From positions 186,001-250,000 of the forward strand of contig CANLEE010000003.1 of assembly GCA_947489585.1 (NCBI GenBank): DNA of 64,000 nucleotides, given 5' to 3'. The notes under the pieces are model-generated. The model made no database searches and had not been told where the DNA came from. It was given only the letters and a program-made list of their open reading frames with translations. This stretch comes from an uncultured Psychroserpens sp. Its GTDB lineage: Bacteria > Bacteroidota > Bacteroidia > Flavobacteriales > Flavobacteriaceae. The stretch's first letter is position 1. Every line of letters begins with the position of its first letter. Positions 29,556 through 39,248 of the stretch are shown piece after piece. A program made the position numbers and the translations under genes.

Positions 29556-30365
29556 ATGGAATCAATAGACGAAAAAATCACGGCTATTATTAATCATTTT
29601 CATCTTAATAATTATGCATTCTCAAAACGCATAGGTGTTACAGGAACTACCATAGACAGTATTGTTAACGGAAGACCACAAACCGATGGCTCTCGTAAAA
29701 AAACCAAACCAGGTTATGATGTGTTGTCTGCGATTATTGATGAATTTGATATCAACCCTGATTATCTCTTCGGAAAAAGCAGCATTATGCTTAAATCTCA
29801 AATCACCAATAGTCCAACATATTCTGGAATGCCACAAGTGATCTCTACCACACCTGAAGGTGAAGAAAATGTGGTTTATGTTCCTGCAAAAGCTAGGGCT
29901 GGTTATTTGGATGGTTATGGCGATGCTGAATATATTGAAACACTTCCTGCATTTCACATGCCTCAACTTACTAATGGTACGTTTCGATGTTTTGAAGTCC
30001 AAGGGAATTCTATGGTTCGTACCTTTTTTGATGGAGATATGGTATTTGGTCGTTATGTTGAAGACTTTAGTGATATTAAAGACGGTCGTGTGTACATCAT
30101 CATCAGTAAAAATGATGGTGTGGTTTTAAAACGTGTCATTAATCGTATTGATGAACGCGGAAAACTTATTCTGAAAAGCGATAATAAAGATGGAAACTAT
30201 CCAACCTACACTATAAATGCTGAAGATATCATGGAAGTTTGGTATGTGACGATGTTTGCTTCAAAACAAATGCCCGAACCTGTAGATGTTTATGATAGAT
30301 TGCATGAGCTAGAGAGTAAAATTGTAGACCTTCAACAAATGGTGGCGCAAAAAGCTAAAAACTAA
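29556..30365 (+). CDS. XRE-HTH / S24 peptidase (LexA/CI-like) transcriptional repressor
   Basis: N-terminal HTH (NNYAFSKRIGVTGTTIDSIVNGRP); Ala-Gly in AKARAGYLDGYGD; Ser in GNSM and Lys in VVLKRV as in S24 autoproteases. Confidence 0.85.
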   Translation: MESIDEKITAIINHFHLNNYAFSKRIGVTGTTIDSIVNGRPQTDGSRKKTKPGYDVLSAIIDEFDINPDYLFGKSSIMLKSQITNSPTYSGMPQVISTTPEGEENVVYVPAKARAGYLDGYGDAEYIETLPAFHMPQLTNGTFRCFEVQGNSMVRTFFDGDMVFGRYVEDFSDIKDGRVYIIISKNDGVVLKRVINRIDERGKLILKSDNKDGNYPTYTINAEDIMEVWYVTMFASKQMPEPVDVYDRLHELESKIVDLQQMVAQKAKN

Positions 30366-30740
30366 ATGTCGTTTTCTTACCCTAAAAAAGAAAAGCTTAA
30401 AAGCCAAAAGTTAATAGAACAGCTCTTTTCTGAAGGAAAGTCGATTTCTGCTTATCCATTGCGAATGGTGTATTTAAAAACCGAATTTGATGACGAGACC
30501 GTTCAGTTTAAAACAGGGGTTTCTGTAAGTAAGCGAAATTTTAAAAAAGCCGTCGATAGAAATCGCATCAAACGCCTGCTTAGAGAAGCCTATCGTCTTA
30601 ATAAAAGCGCTTATTTTAACAACATTTTATCATCTTATGCGTTAATGATTTTGTACATTGGTAAGGATGGAACGGATTTTGATTCCGTAGAAACAAAAAT
30701 GAAAGAACTTTTAGATGCTTTTTCAAAAAAAGTATCCTAA
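30366..30740 (+). CDS. rnpA: Ribonuclease P protein component
   Basis: KTGVSVSKRNFKKAVDRNRIKRLLREAYR is the RnpA signature. Confidence 0.9.
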   Translation: MSFSYPKKEKLKSQKLIEQLFSEGKSISAYPLRMVYLKTEFDDETVQFKTGVSVSKRNFKKAVDRNRIKRLLREAYRLNKSAYFNNILSSYALMILYIGKDGTDFDSVETKMKELLDAFSKKVS

Positions 30741-30746
30741 CAACAA

Positions 30747-32393
30747 ATGATGAACATCATGCGAAAACTACTACACAAGCGCATTATAATTCCGCTGCTG
30801 GCATTGACTATTTTTTTTAGCGGAACTGCTTTTAAAAGTGATTTTTTTGAAATTGCCAAACAAATAGAAATCTTTACCACTCTATTTAAGGAACTCAACA
30901 TGAATTATGTTGATGAAACCAATCCTGGAGACCTCATGGACACTGCTATTAAAAGCATGCTTGAGGATTTAGATCCGTATACTAATTATTATAACGAACA
31001 AGATGTAGAGGCAGCAAGAATCAATAATGCTGGAGATTATACTGGTATTGGTGCCAATGTGCTTACCCTTAAAGACAGGCTTGTTATTGTTGAGCCTTAT
31101 AAAGATTATGCCGCAGATAAGGCTGGATTAAAAGCAGGTGATGAAATTATAAAAGTGGATAATGTTGTCGTTGCCGATTTTAAAGATGATGCTGGAAATT
31201 TATTGCAAGGAGGTGCTGGAACTTCGGTTAATGTCACCTATATTAGACAAGGAAAAACACAAACAGCTACCATAAAAAGAGAAGCTGTAGATATTCATGC
31301 AGTACCACACTACTCTATGATTAATGACAATACTGGCTATATTGTTCTTCGGAAATTTAATCAAAAAACATCCTCTGAAACCATTACAGCACTTCGTGAT
31401 TTGAAAAACCAAGGTGCTGAAAAATTGATTTTAGATTTACGTGGAAATCCCGGAGGCCTTCTAAGGGAAGCAGTTAATGTAACTAATATTTTTGTGCCGA
31501 AAAATCAATTGGTGGTTACTACAAAATCAAAAGTGAAAAAGTATAATAAAACCTATTATACATCTAAAGACCCTATTGATACTGAAATTCCATTAGTTGT
31601 TTTAATAGATGGAAGCAGTGCTTCTGCAAGTGAAATTGTGTCTGGTGCCTTACAAGATTTAGATCGTGCAGTCGTAATTGGTGCGCGTAGTTTTGGAAAA
31701 GGATTGGTACAGCGACCAAAAAAACTAACCTATGGTACGCAAATGAAAATCACAATTTCTAGATATTATACACCTTCTGGACGCTGTATACAGGCATTAG
31801 ATTACTGGAATCGTGATGAAAATGGTCAAGCAACTCGTGTAAAACAAGAAAACTATAATGCCTTTAAAACCAAAAAAGGAAGAACAGTTTATGATGGTGG
31901 AGGTGTACAACCAGATTTAGAATTGGATGAAACAAAACTAAGTACAATTACGAAAGCAATTGTAGATGAAAATTTGATTTTTAAATATGGTACAGCATAC
32001 TATTATAAAAATTCAATTACCGATTTACAAAATTTTAGTTTGACTGATTCTGATTTCAATGATTTTAAAAATTTCTTAAAAGCAAATAATTTTAATTTTG
32101 AGACTAAAACTGAAAAGGCTTTTGCAGATGCGCTTTCTGTAGCTAAAGAAGAACAGTTAAACACTGAAATTGATGCAGATTATTCAGGTTTGATTTCGGC
32201 ATTAGACAATTATAAAAACAAAGCTATTGATCAGAACAAGAAACAATTATTGTCTTTACTTTCTGATGAAATTGTAAAACGTTATTTCTATCGCGAAGGT
32301 TTATACGATTATTATGTAGCTAATAATTTTGAAATTCAAAAGAGTGTTGAGATTTTAAAAAATCCTTCAAATTACTTGAGTTATCTGGATTGA
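30747..32393 (+). CDS. S41 family C-terminal processing peptidase
   Basis: PDZ domain plus LDLRGNPGG and DGSSASASEIVSGALQD motifs. Confidence 0.9.
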   Translation: MMNIMRKLLHKRIIIPLLALTIFFSGTAFKSDFFEIAKQIEIFTTLFKELNMNYVDETNPGDLMDTAIKSMLEDLDPYTNYYNEQDVEAARINNAGDYTGIGANVLTLKDRLVIVEPYKDYAADKAGLKAGDEIIKVDNVVVADFKDDAGNLLQGGAGTSVNVTYIRQGKTQTATIKREAVDIHAVPHYSMINDNTGYIVLRKFNQKTSSETITALRDLKNQGAEKLILDLRGNPGGLLREAVNVTNIFVPKNQLVVTTKSKVKKYNKTYYTSKDPIDTEIPLVVLIDGSSASASEIVSGALQDLDRAVVIGARSFGKGLVQRPKKLTYGTQMKITISRYYTPSGRCIQALDYWNRDENGQATRVKQENYNAFKTKKGRTVYDGGGVQPDLELDETKLSTITKAIVDENLIFKYGTAYYYKNSITDLQNFSLTDSDFNDFKNFLKANNFNFETKTEKAFADALSVAKEEQLNTEIDADYSGLISALDNYKNKAIDQNKKQLLSLLSDEIVKRYFYREGLYDYYVANNFEIQKSVEILKNPSNYLSYLD

Positions 32394-32458
32394 TAATCGG
32401 CAAAATTTGATGAACACCTTAAAATAAATTATATTTAATTTAGGTTTTCAGTATAATA

Positions 32459-33295
32459 ATGAAAAAAATACTACTCATATCACTACTTACTTCTCAGTTT
32501 TTGTTCGCTCAAAAACCGATGACACATGAGGTGTATTTTGAGACCGATCAATATGAGGTTCCTCCAACAGAACATTATCGATTACTACTATTTTTGTCTG
32601 AAATAGAAACCTTAGATATTCAAAAAGTATCTATTTATGGTTTTACTGATGATAGAGGGAGTGATTCGTATAACTTGGTTTTATCACAAAATAGGGCCAA
32701 CGCTATAAAAACTATTTTTTCTAATAATGAATTTGACGAATCTATTATCACCAATGTTGATGGAAAAGGTGAGGTACTTCTTAAGTTAGTTAAAGAAGAA
32801 GATATTCATAAAATTAGAGGTCTTAATCGAAAAGTTGAAATTATTGTTCAACCTTATAACCCTCCTCGAGCTCAAAAAGTGGTTGAAGAAAAACCTAAAG
32901 TAGAAGATATTATAAAAGGAGAGTTAAAATCTGGTGATAAGTTTACATTAGATAATATTCTTTTTAAAACAGGATATAGTAAACTTCTACCAGAATCAAA
33001 ACCTACACTCGAAAGCCTTGCCCAAGCATTGTTAGAACGAAAAGATATTTATTTTACCATTCAAGGCCATGTGTGCTGTACACAAAACAGCAGAGATGCT
33101 ATTGATCGCAAAACCAAGAAAAGAAACCTTTCTGTGGCTAGAGCAAAGTTTATTTATGATTATTTAGCAAAAAAAGGAATAAACAAAAGACGCATGAAAT
33201 ATGTTGGTATGCGTAGAAAATTTCCATTAGGAGGTGAGCCAAAATTTGATCGTCGTGTTGAGATTTTAGTAACTTATGTTGGTGAAAATAATTAA
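32459..33295 (+). CDS. OmpA family protein
   Basis: Two OmpA-like segments (GFTDDRGSDSYNLVLSQNRANAI; LSVARAKFIYDYLAKKGINKRRM). Confidence 0.75.
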   Translation: MKKILLISLLTSQFLFAQKPMTHEVYFETDQYEVPPTEHYRLLLFLSEIETLDIQKVSIYGFTDDRGSDSYNLVLSQNRANAIKTIFSNNEFDESIITNVDGKGEVLLKLVKEEDIHKIRGLNRKVEIIVQPYNPPRAQKVVEEKPKVEDIIKGELKSGDKFTLDNILFKTGYSKLLPESKPTLESLAQALLERKDIYFTIQGHVCCTQNSRDAIDRKTKKRNLSVARAKFIYDYLAKKGINKRRMKYVGMRRKFPLGGEPKFDRRVEILVTYVGENN

Positions 33296-33696
33296 TTATC
33301 TAGCGGCACTCCAAAACATAAAATATAACCATCTTCATCTTCAATTTCAAAATCTCTGTTTCCGTAAGCCGTATTTTGAAGCGCTTTAATTATAGACACG
33401 TTTTTACTTTTATAAGTGGTATATAATTCTTCAATATTATTTACCCAAATATAAACATCCCAAGCTTCTGCAGCTGTAGTGTGCCAGCCCGATTCAATAA
33501 AAGGTATTCTATTAGGTCTTACTAAACCTTTCTTTTTTAATTGTCGTAACATAATGGTAGCACCATCTTTACTTATAATAGCAAATTTTGGATTTTCCTC
33601 ATGGATCCAATTAATAGTAAAGCCCAATGTTTTTGTATAAAACTCAACAGATTTTAATACATTATTTACAATTAATTGAGGCGCTATTGAATTCAT
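33292..33696 (-). CDS. VOC/glyoxalase-like protein
   Basis: NNVLKSVEFYTKTLGFTINW...DEDGYILCFG. Confidence 0.75.
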   Translation of the reverse strand: MNSIAPQLIVNNVLKSVEFYTKTLGFTINWIHEENPKFAIISKDGATIMLRQLKKKGLVRPNRIPFIESGWHTTAAEAWDVYIWVNNIEELYTTYKSKNVSIIKALQNTAYGNRDFEIEDEDGYILCFGVPLDN

Positions 33697-33697
33697 T

Positions 33698-34162
33698 TTA
33701 TTTTTTATAAATCATTCCTATATGTGGAATACCATCTTCTAGATACTCCTCTCCTACTTCAAAAAATTCGAGATTATTATAAAAACGTTTTAAATATGTT
33801 TGCGCAGAAATCTTAATTTGGGTTGTATTATAACGTGAATGTATCGCTTCAATTGATGCCTTCATAATATCATAACCATATTTATACTGACGTTCTTTTT
33901 CGCTTACCACTACTCTACCTATACTTGCATATTCAAAATAATCTCCTGGTTGAAAGACTCTTGTATATGCAACAACTTCATTATTTTTATAACCAATAAC
34001 ATGTAAGGCTTTTTGGTCTTTTCCATCAATATCTTGATATACACAATCTTGTTCCACAACAAAAACCTCACTTCTCAATTGAAGCACATTATAGAGTTCT
34101 TGGGTTGTAAATTCTTGAAACGTTTTAACTTTTATATCTAGCATAGTTTTAATCTTGAACAA
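33698..34162 (-). CDS. ElaA-like GNAT N-acetyltransferase
   Basis: LYNVLQLRSEVFVVEQDCVYQDIDGKD and SIGRVVVSEKERQYKYG patterns. Confidence 0.8.
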   Translation of the reverse strand: MFKIKTMLDIKVKTFQEFTTQELYNVLQLRSEVFVVEQDCVYQDIDGKDQKALHVIGYKNNEVVAYTRVFQPGDYFEYASIGRVVVSEKERQYKYGYDIMKASIEAIHSRYNTTQIKISAQTYLKRFYNNLEFFEVGEEYLEDGIPHIGMIYKK

Positions 34163-35066
34163 TCACATCTTTTTCTTCACATTTACCAAACTCTGGTTGG
34201 ATATTCACATGATTAATTCCGAAGTTATGAAAAACCAAGGCTTCAACCTCGTGTAAAATAATATCAAATTGTGATAGTGTTATATCCTCTTTAAAATCAA
34301 TATGCGCTTCTAAATGAATTTCTTCTTCATTTAGTTGCCAAATATGAACATGATGTACATTTTTTATTGCCTCTATATCTTGAATGTCTTTTACAATATC
34401 TTTTACTTGAATTGTTTCAGGGGTAAACAACATTAAGACTCTAAAAGCGTCTTTTAATAAATCATAACCTACAATGATTAGATAAATAGCAATAGCTAAA
34501 GTTAGAACACTATCAACCCAAAATAATTGATAATACTTCATTAATAGGCCGCCAATAAAAACAGCTACACTTGCCATCATATCTGTTAATAAATGCAGAT
34601 ATGCACTTTTCATATTCATATTAGTATCACTATCCTTTTTAAGGAGAAGTACACTAAACCCGTTTCCAGCAATAGCGAGTAGTGATAACCAAATCACTAA
34701 ATTCGATTCAATTTCTTGTGGATTTTGAAAACGTTCTACAGCTTCAAAAATTAATAATACTGCAACAATAATTAAAGTTGCAGCATTAATAAAAGCGGCT
34801 AAAATTTCGGCGCGTTTATATCCAAAGGTTTTTTGAAGTGATGCTTTTTTCTTAGTTAGTCTATTAGCAATATAAGAGATAATCAATGAGACTACATCAC
34901 TAAAATTATGCAATGCATCACTTAATAATGATAAACTTCCAGAGAGTAATCCACCAATAACTTGTGCAACAGTGATTACTATGTTTAATAAGATTGAAAT
35001 GATGAGGTTTCTACCTTTTAAATCACCATGATTGTGAGAATGGTTATGAGAATGTGAATACCCCAT
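34149..35066 (-). CDS. Cation diffusion facilitator family transporter
   Basis: His-rich N-terminus, SLLSDALHNFSDVVSL and HLLTDMMASVAVF motifs. Confidence 0.85.
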   Translation of the reverse strand: MGYSHSHNHSHNHGDLKGRNLIISILLNIVITVAQVIGGLLSGSLSLLSDALHNFSDVVSLIISYIANRLTKKKASLQKTFGYKRAEILAAFINAATLIIVAVLLIFEAVERFQNPQEIESNLVIWLSLLAIAGNGFSVLLLKKDSDTNMNMKSAYLHLLTDMMASVAVFIGGLLMKYYQLFWVDSVLTLAIAIYLIIVGYDLLKDAFRVLMLFTPETIQVKDIVKDIQDIEAIKNVHHVHIWQLNEEEIHLEAHIDFKEDITLSQFDIILHEVEALVFHNFGINHVNIQPEFGKCEEKDVIVQD

Positions 35067-35501
35067 TTAACACGATACTGGAATTTTATTGACTCGGTTT
35101 TGATGACGACCACCTTCAAATTCAGTAGTTAAAAATGTATCTACAATTTGAATCGCTTGTTGTACTGCTGTAAATCGAGCTGGAATACAACAAATATTAG
35201 CGTTATTATGTTGTCTTGTAAGCTCAGTAATTTCTTTGGTCCAGCAAATACCAGCTCTTACTTTTTGATGTTTGTTTGCAGTCATAGCAACACCATTTGC
35301 ACTTCCACAGATTAGAATTCCGAAGTCAACGGCTTCGTTTTCAACATCATCAGCAACTGGATGTACAAAATCTGGATAATCTACACTATCGTTTGTATTT
35401 GTTCCGTAGTTATTAACAGTGTATCCTTTTGCTTCTAAATGTGCTACAATAGCTTGTTTATACTCAGTTCCTGCGTGATCGTTACCTATTGAAATGGTCA
35501 T
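35067..35501 (-). CDS. rpiB: Ribose 5-phosphate isomerase B
   Basis: ISIGNDHAGTEYK...ILICGSANGVAMTANKHQKVRAGICW. Confidence 0.9.
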   Translation of the reverse strand: MTISIGNDHAGTEYKQAIVAHLEAKGYTVNNYGTNTNDSVDYPDFVHPVADDVENEAVDFGILICGSANGVAMTANKHQKVRAGICWTKEITELTRQHNNANICCIPARFTAVQQAIQIVDTFLTTEFEGGRHQNRVNKIPVSC

Positions 35502-36101
35502 AATTTTGAAGTGTTGTTTAAAACCTTAAAGTTAATAATTGCTTATAAATAAACCGAAGGATACAAGACTTAGTTATTCATAATAGTTAAGTTTAAATTA
35601 TAAGTGTTGCACTTCGGAAATAGGTACTGTTAACTTCTATAGTGATTTGTATGGATTACTTGTTAATATCTTCTCTAAAGTATTTAAAACTTTTATTAGG
35701 ATTATCTGAGAATTATTCCAAACCAAAATTGAAATGACATAACCTAAAAAGTTAGTCGGTTTTTTTAGTGAAGTTATCAGTATGCAAATCATAAGATACC
35801 AACACAACATTTTAAAATACTTATTAAAATTAAGTTGTCAACATCAGTTATAAACAGCTGTTAATAGTATTATCAATAGCCTTTAAAATAAGCAACTTAT
35901 AAAAATAATTAGTGTTAACTATATATGCAATAAATTTTATAAGTCATATATCAAAGTAAAGTCTCATAAAGTTATAGTCACTATTAACACACTATAATAA
36001 CCACCATTTATTTTTTAAATTTTTAAAAGAAAAAAGATGATATGTATATATATGTTGATAAGTGTTATTATGTATCTTTAATTAAAATTATAGAGTTATG
36101 A

Positions 36102-36245
36102 AAAAAATTAATTTACGATAACAATAGATACTTCAACTCAATTAGAAAAAATAGCCATCTACTATATTTTAAATTAAGCGGTTCTTATATTGTTGAGGTA
36201 ATAACTAACAAAGAAAAATCATCTAAAAAACTAATTATAGAATAG
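36102..36245 (+). pseudogene. Remnant of a T9SS type A sorting domain
   Basis: Short open frame ...KNSHLLYFKLSGSYIVEVITNKEKSSKKLIIE* matches the end of T9SS C-terminal domains; no upstream coding body. Confidence 0.45.
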
Positions 36246-36406
36246 TTCAATTTACATAGCATTAGCATTAATTTAACCTTCATAAAACACGATTAAATAA
36301 TTAAACCGTAGATTTGCAGAAACTTAATATCTTCACTTCTCCTTATATTGAGTTTAAATTTAATAGATTCCTACACTTTTAGGAATAGAATATGATTACA
36401 AAATAA

Positions 36407-38593
36407 ATGACAAAAAAGAAAAAAAGGAAATCATCTCACAATAAGATTTCCAACCTAACAAATACAATTCTAAGTATTTTAAAAAAAGATAGAAACCAAA
36501 CTTTTAATTATAAACAAATCGCTGCTAAACTTGGTGTTAACGACGCAAGTAGTAGAAATCAAATTATAAAGAAACTTCAACAACTTAAAGCAAAGCAAGA
36601 GATTGAAGAAGTAGATCGTGGTAAATTTAAAGCCATTATAAATACCGAATATCATATTGGTATCGTTGATATGGCGTCTAGAGGATCTGGCTATATTATC
36701 AGTGATGATTTTGAAGACGATATTTATATTGCTTCAAATAATATGAATAAAGCCCTTCATGGTGATGAGGTCGAATTTTATGCTTATAAACGTCGTAAAC
36801 GTGGTAAGATAGAAGGTGAAGTTACAAACATTATCAAACGTGCTAAAAGTGAATATGTTGGTGTGATTCAAATTCATAAAAGCTATGCCTTTGTGATTCC
36901 TGACGGAAATAAAATGCACACCGATATTTTTGTACCAATTAATAAAATTAACAAAGCTGAAGAAGGTGATAAAGTATTAGTCTCTCTAGAAGATTGGCCA
37001 GAAAAAGCCGATTCGCCTTATGGACGCGTTCTTAAAGTACTCGGTAAACCTGGAGAACATAATACTGAAATCCATTCAATACTTGCCGAATATGGCTTAC
37101 CTAATGAATTTCCGTATGAAGTTGAAGATTATGCAAATAAGATTGACTTAGAAATAAAACCTGAAGAAATCGCCAAACGTCGTGATATGCGTAAGGATTT
37201 AACCTTTACGATAGATCCAAAAGATGCAAAAGATTTTGATGATGCATTATCGTTTAAGATTTTAGATGATGGTTTATTTGAAATTGGAATTCACATTGCC
37301 GATGTGTCCCATTATTTACAAGAAGGTACTGTGTTAGATGATGAAGCTTATGAACGTGCAACGTCGGTTTATTTAGTCGATCGCGTAGTCCCAATGCTTC
37401 CTGAAATATTATCAAATGGCGCTTGTTCATTACGTCCACATGAAGAAAAGTATACCTTTTCTGCCGTGTTTAAAATGAATGATAAGGCTGAAATTAAAGA
37501 CCAATGGTTTGGTAGAACTGTGACCTATTCTGATGCGCGTTTTGCATACGAAGAAGCACAAGCGATTATAGAAACCAAAACCAATAACATTCCTAAAGAA
37601 GTATCCTTAACTGGAAAAGCTTATCAAGCAGATCAAGCTGTTGCAGATGCGGTTTTAAAACTAGATGAACTTGCTAAAATCATGCGTCGTAAACGTATGG
37701 GTTCAGGAGCCATTTCTTTTGATAAAGTAGAAGTTAAATTCAATTTAGATGAAGAAGCAAATCCGGTAGGTGTCTACTTTAAAACCAGTAAAGACGCAAA
37801 TAAGCTTATTGAAGAGTTTATGTTATTAGCAAATAGAAAAGTAGGTGAATTTATAGGAAAACAAAAGAAAACATTTGTCTATCGTGTACATGATGAACCT
37901 GATGATAGTAAATTAGCTGCCTTACAAAATGTTGTTGGTCGCTTTGGTTATAAATTGAACTTTAAAGACCGAAAAAGTGTGTCTAGCTCTCTAAATAATT
38001 TATTAAAAGATGTAAATGGTAAAAAGGAGCAAAACCTTGTAGATACCTTAACGATTCGTACGATGAGCAAGGCCGAATATTCAACACATAATATTGGTCA
38101 TTACGGATTAGCTTTTGATTATTACAGCCATTTCACCTCGCCTATTCGTCGTTATCCAGATGTGATGGCACATCGCTTATTACAACATTATTTAGATGGC
38201 GGACAATCGGTAAGCCAAGATGCTTATGAAGATAAGTGTAATCACTCTAGTAATATGGAATATCTAGCAACAAAAGCCGAAAGAGATTCTATTAAATACA
38301 TGCAAATTCGTTTTATGGAAGATCATAAAAATGAAGATTTTGTAGGTGTGATTTCTGGTGTAACCGATTGGGGAATTTATGTGGAAATTATTTCAAATAA
38401 ATGTGAAGGTATGGTGAGTGTTCGTGATATGAAAGATGACCATTACGAATTTGATGAAGATCATTACGCAATGATTGGAAAAAATTCAAAAAACATGTAT
38501 CAACTTGGTGATGAGGTAATTGTAAGAGTTAAAAATACCGATTTGGTTAAAAAGCATTTAGATTTCAACCTTATTGGTAAACATGAAGCTTAG
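36407..38593 (+). CDS. rnr: Ribonuclease R
   Basis: RNB-domain motifs TIDPKDAKDFDDALSF, HIADVSHYL, YSHFTSPIRRYPDVMAHRLL; C-terminal S1 domain. Confidence 0.95.
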   Translation: MTKKKKRKSSHNKISNLTNTILSILKKDRNQTFNYKQIAAKLGVNDASSRNQIIKKLQQLKAKQEIEEVDRGKFKAIINTEYHIGIVDMASRGSGYIISDDFEDDIYIASNNMNKALHGDEVEFYAYKRRKRGKIEGEVTNIIKRAKSEYVGVIQIHKSYAFVIPDGNKMHTDIFVPINKINKAEEGDKVLVSLEDWPEKADSPYGRVLKVLGKPGEHNTEIHSILAEYGLPNEFPYEVEDYANKIDLEIKPEEIAKRRDMRKDLTFTIDPKDAKDFDDALSFKILDDGLFEIGIHIADVSHYLQEGTVLDDEAYERATSVYLVDRVVPMLPEILSNGACSLRPHEEKYTFSAVFKMNDKAEIKDQWFGRTVTYSDARFAYEEAQAIIETKTNNIPKEVSLTGKAYQADQAVADAVLKLDELAKIMRRKRMGSGAISFDKVEVKFNLDEEANPVGVYFKTSKDANKLIEEFMLLANRKVGEFIGKQKKTFVYRVHDEPDDSKLAALQNVVGRFGYKLNFKDRKSVSSSLNNLLKDVNGKKEQNLVDTLTIRTMSKAEYSTHNIGHYGLAFDYYSHFTSPIRRYPDVMAHRLLQHYLDGGQSVSQDAYEDKCNHSSNMEYLATKAERDSIKYMQIRFMEDHKNEDFVGVISGVTDWGIYVEIISNKCEGMVSVRDMKDDHYEFDEDHYAMIGKNSKNMYQLGDEVIVRVKNTDLVKKHLDFNLIGKHEA

Positions 38594-38620
38594 TAGTAGC
38601 TCGAGTGATTTTTTGTCAAA

Positions 38621-38637
38621 TTGAGCGCAGTCGAAAT
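38621..38637 (+). repeat. Dispersed intergenic repeat TTGAGCGCAGTCGAAAT, copy 1
   Basis: Exact 17-nt match to 38782-38798. Confidence 0.7.
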
Positions 38638-38664
38638 TTAAAAAATTACTACAATAATTAGTAT

Positions 38665-38739
38665 AGCGTTCCCTAAAGGTCAGGCTGTACGTTATATCTT
38701 TTGGTGAAAACCAAAAGGATGCCACTTCCATCCTTAACG
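38665..38739 (+). repeat. Structured intergenic repeat element (GCGTT...AACGC ends)
   Basis: Perfect hairpin CTTTTGGT-GAAA-ACCAAAAG (38697-38716), second stem GGATG/CATCC, terminal GCGTT/AACGC inverted repeat. Confidence 0.55.
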
Positions 38740-38781
38740 CAAAAAAGGTATTTTAGAAAAATAATTAAAGTAAATGTCGCA

Positions 38782-38798
38782 TTGAGCGCAGTCGAAAT
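38782..38798 (+). repeat. Dispersed intergenic repeat TTGAGCGCAGTCGAAAT, copy 2
   Basis: Exact 17-nt match to 38621-38637. Confidence 0.7.
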
Positions 38799-38859
38799 AG
38801 ATTAATATAATACTTGTAACATTTCAGAAAATACACACCAATTATAAAAATTAACCATT

Positions 38860-39156
38860 ATGATTCTAACTACAACAAACTCTATTGAAGGATTCAAAAT
38901 TTCCGATTATAAAGGCATCGTTACAGGTGTTGCTGTTAATGAACAAAAGCTATCTATGGGATTTAGTATGTCAAAATATCACAAAGCACTACAAGGAAGT
39001 ATAGATGTAACAAAAGAAACGGCATTTCAAACACTTACAGGAAATGCAAAAAAAGTAGGAGCAAATGCCGTTGTCGGTATTAAAATTGAAATTGAATTAT
39101 TAGCGAGTAATTATGCTATGGTTTCTATAACAGGAACAGCGGTTACTGTAGTTTAA
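38860..39156 (+). CDS. YbjQ-like (UPF0145) heavy-metal-binding-domain protein
   Basis: Starts MILTTTNSIEGFKISDYKGIVTG; KVGANAVVGIKIE pattern. Confidence 0.75.
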   Translation: MILTTTNSIEGFKISDYKGIVTGVAVNEQKLSMGFSMSKYHKALQGSIDVTKETAFQTLTGNAKKVGANAVVGIKIEIELLASNYAMVSITGTAVTVV

Positions 39157-39248
39157 GTTATTAAATAGCAATAAAACTGTAACAACTTTGTTTCTATAAC
39201 ATCTTTATAATAGAAACAAACGTAACTATTATATTAAAACATATTCAA

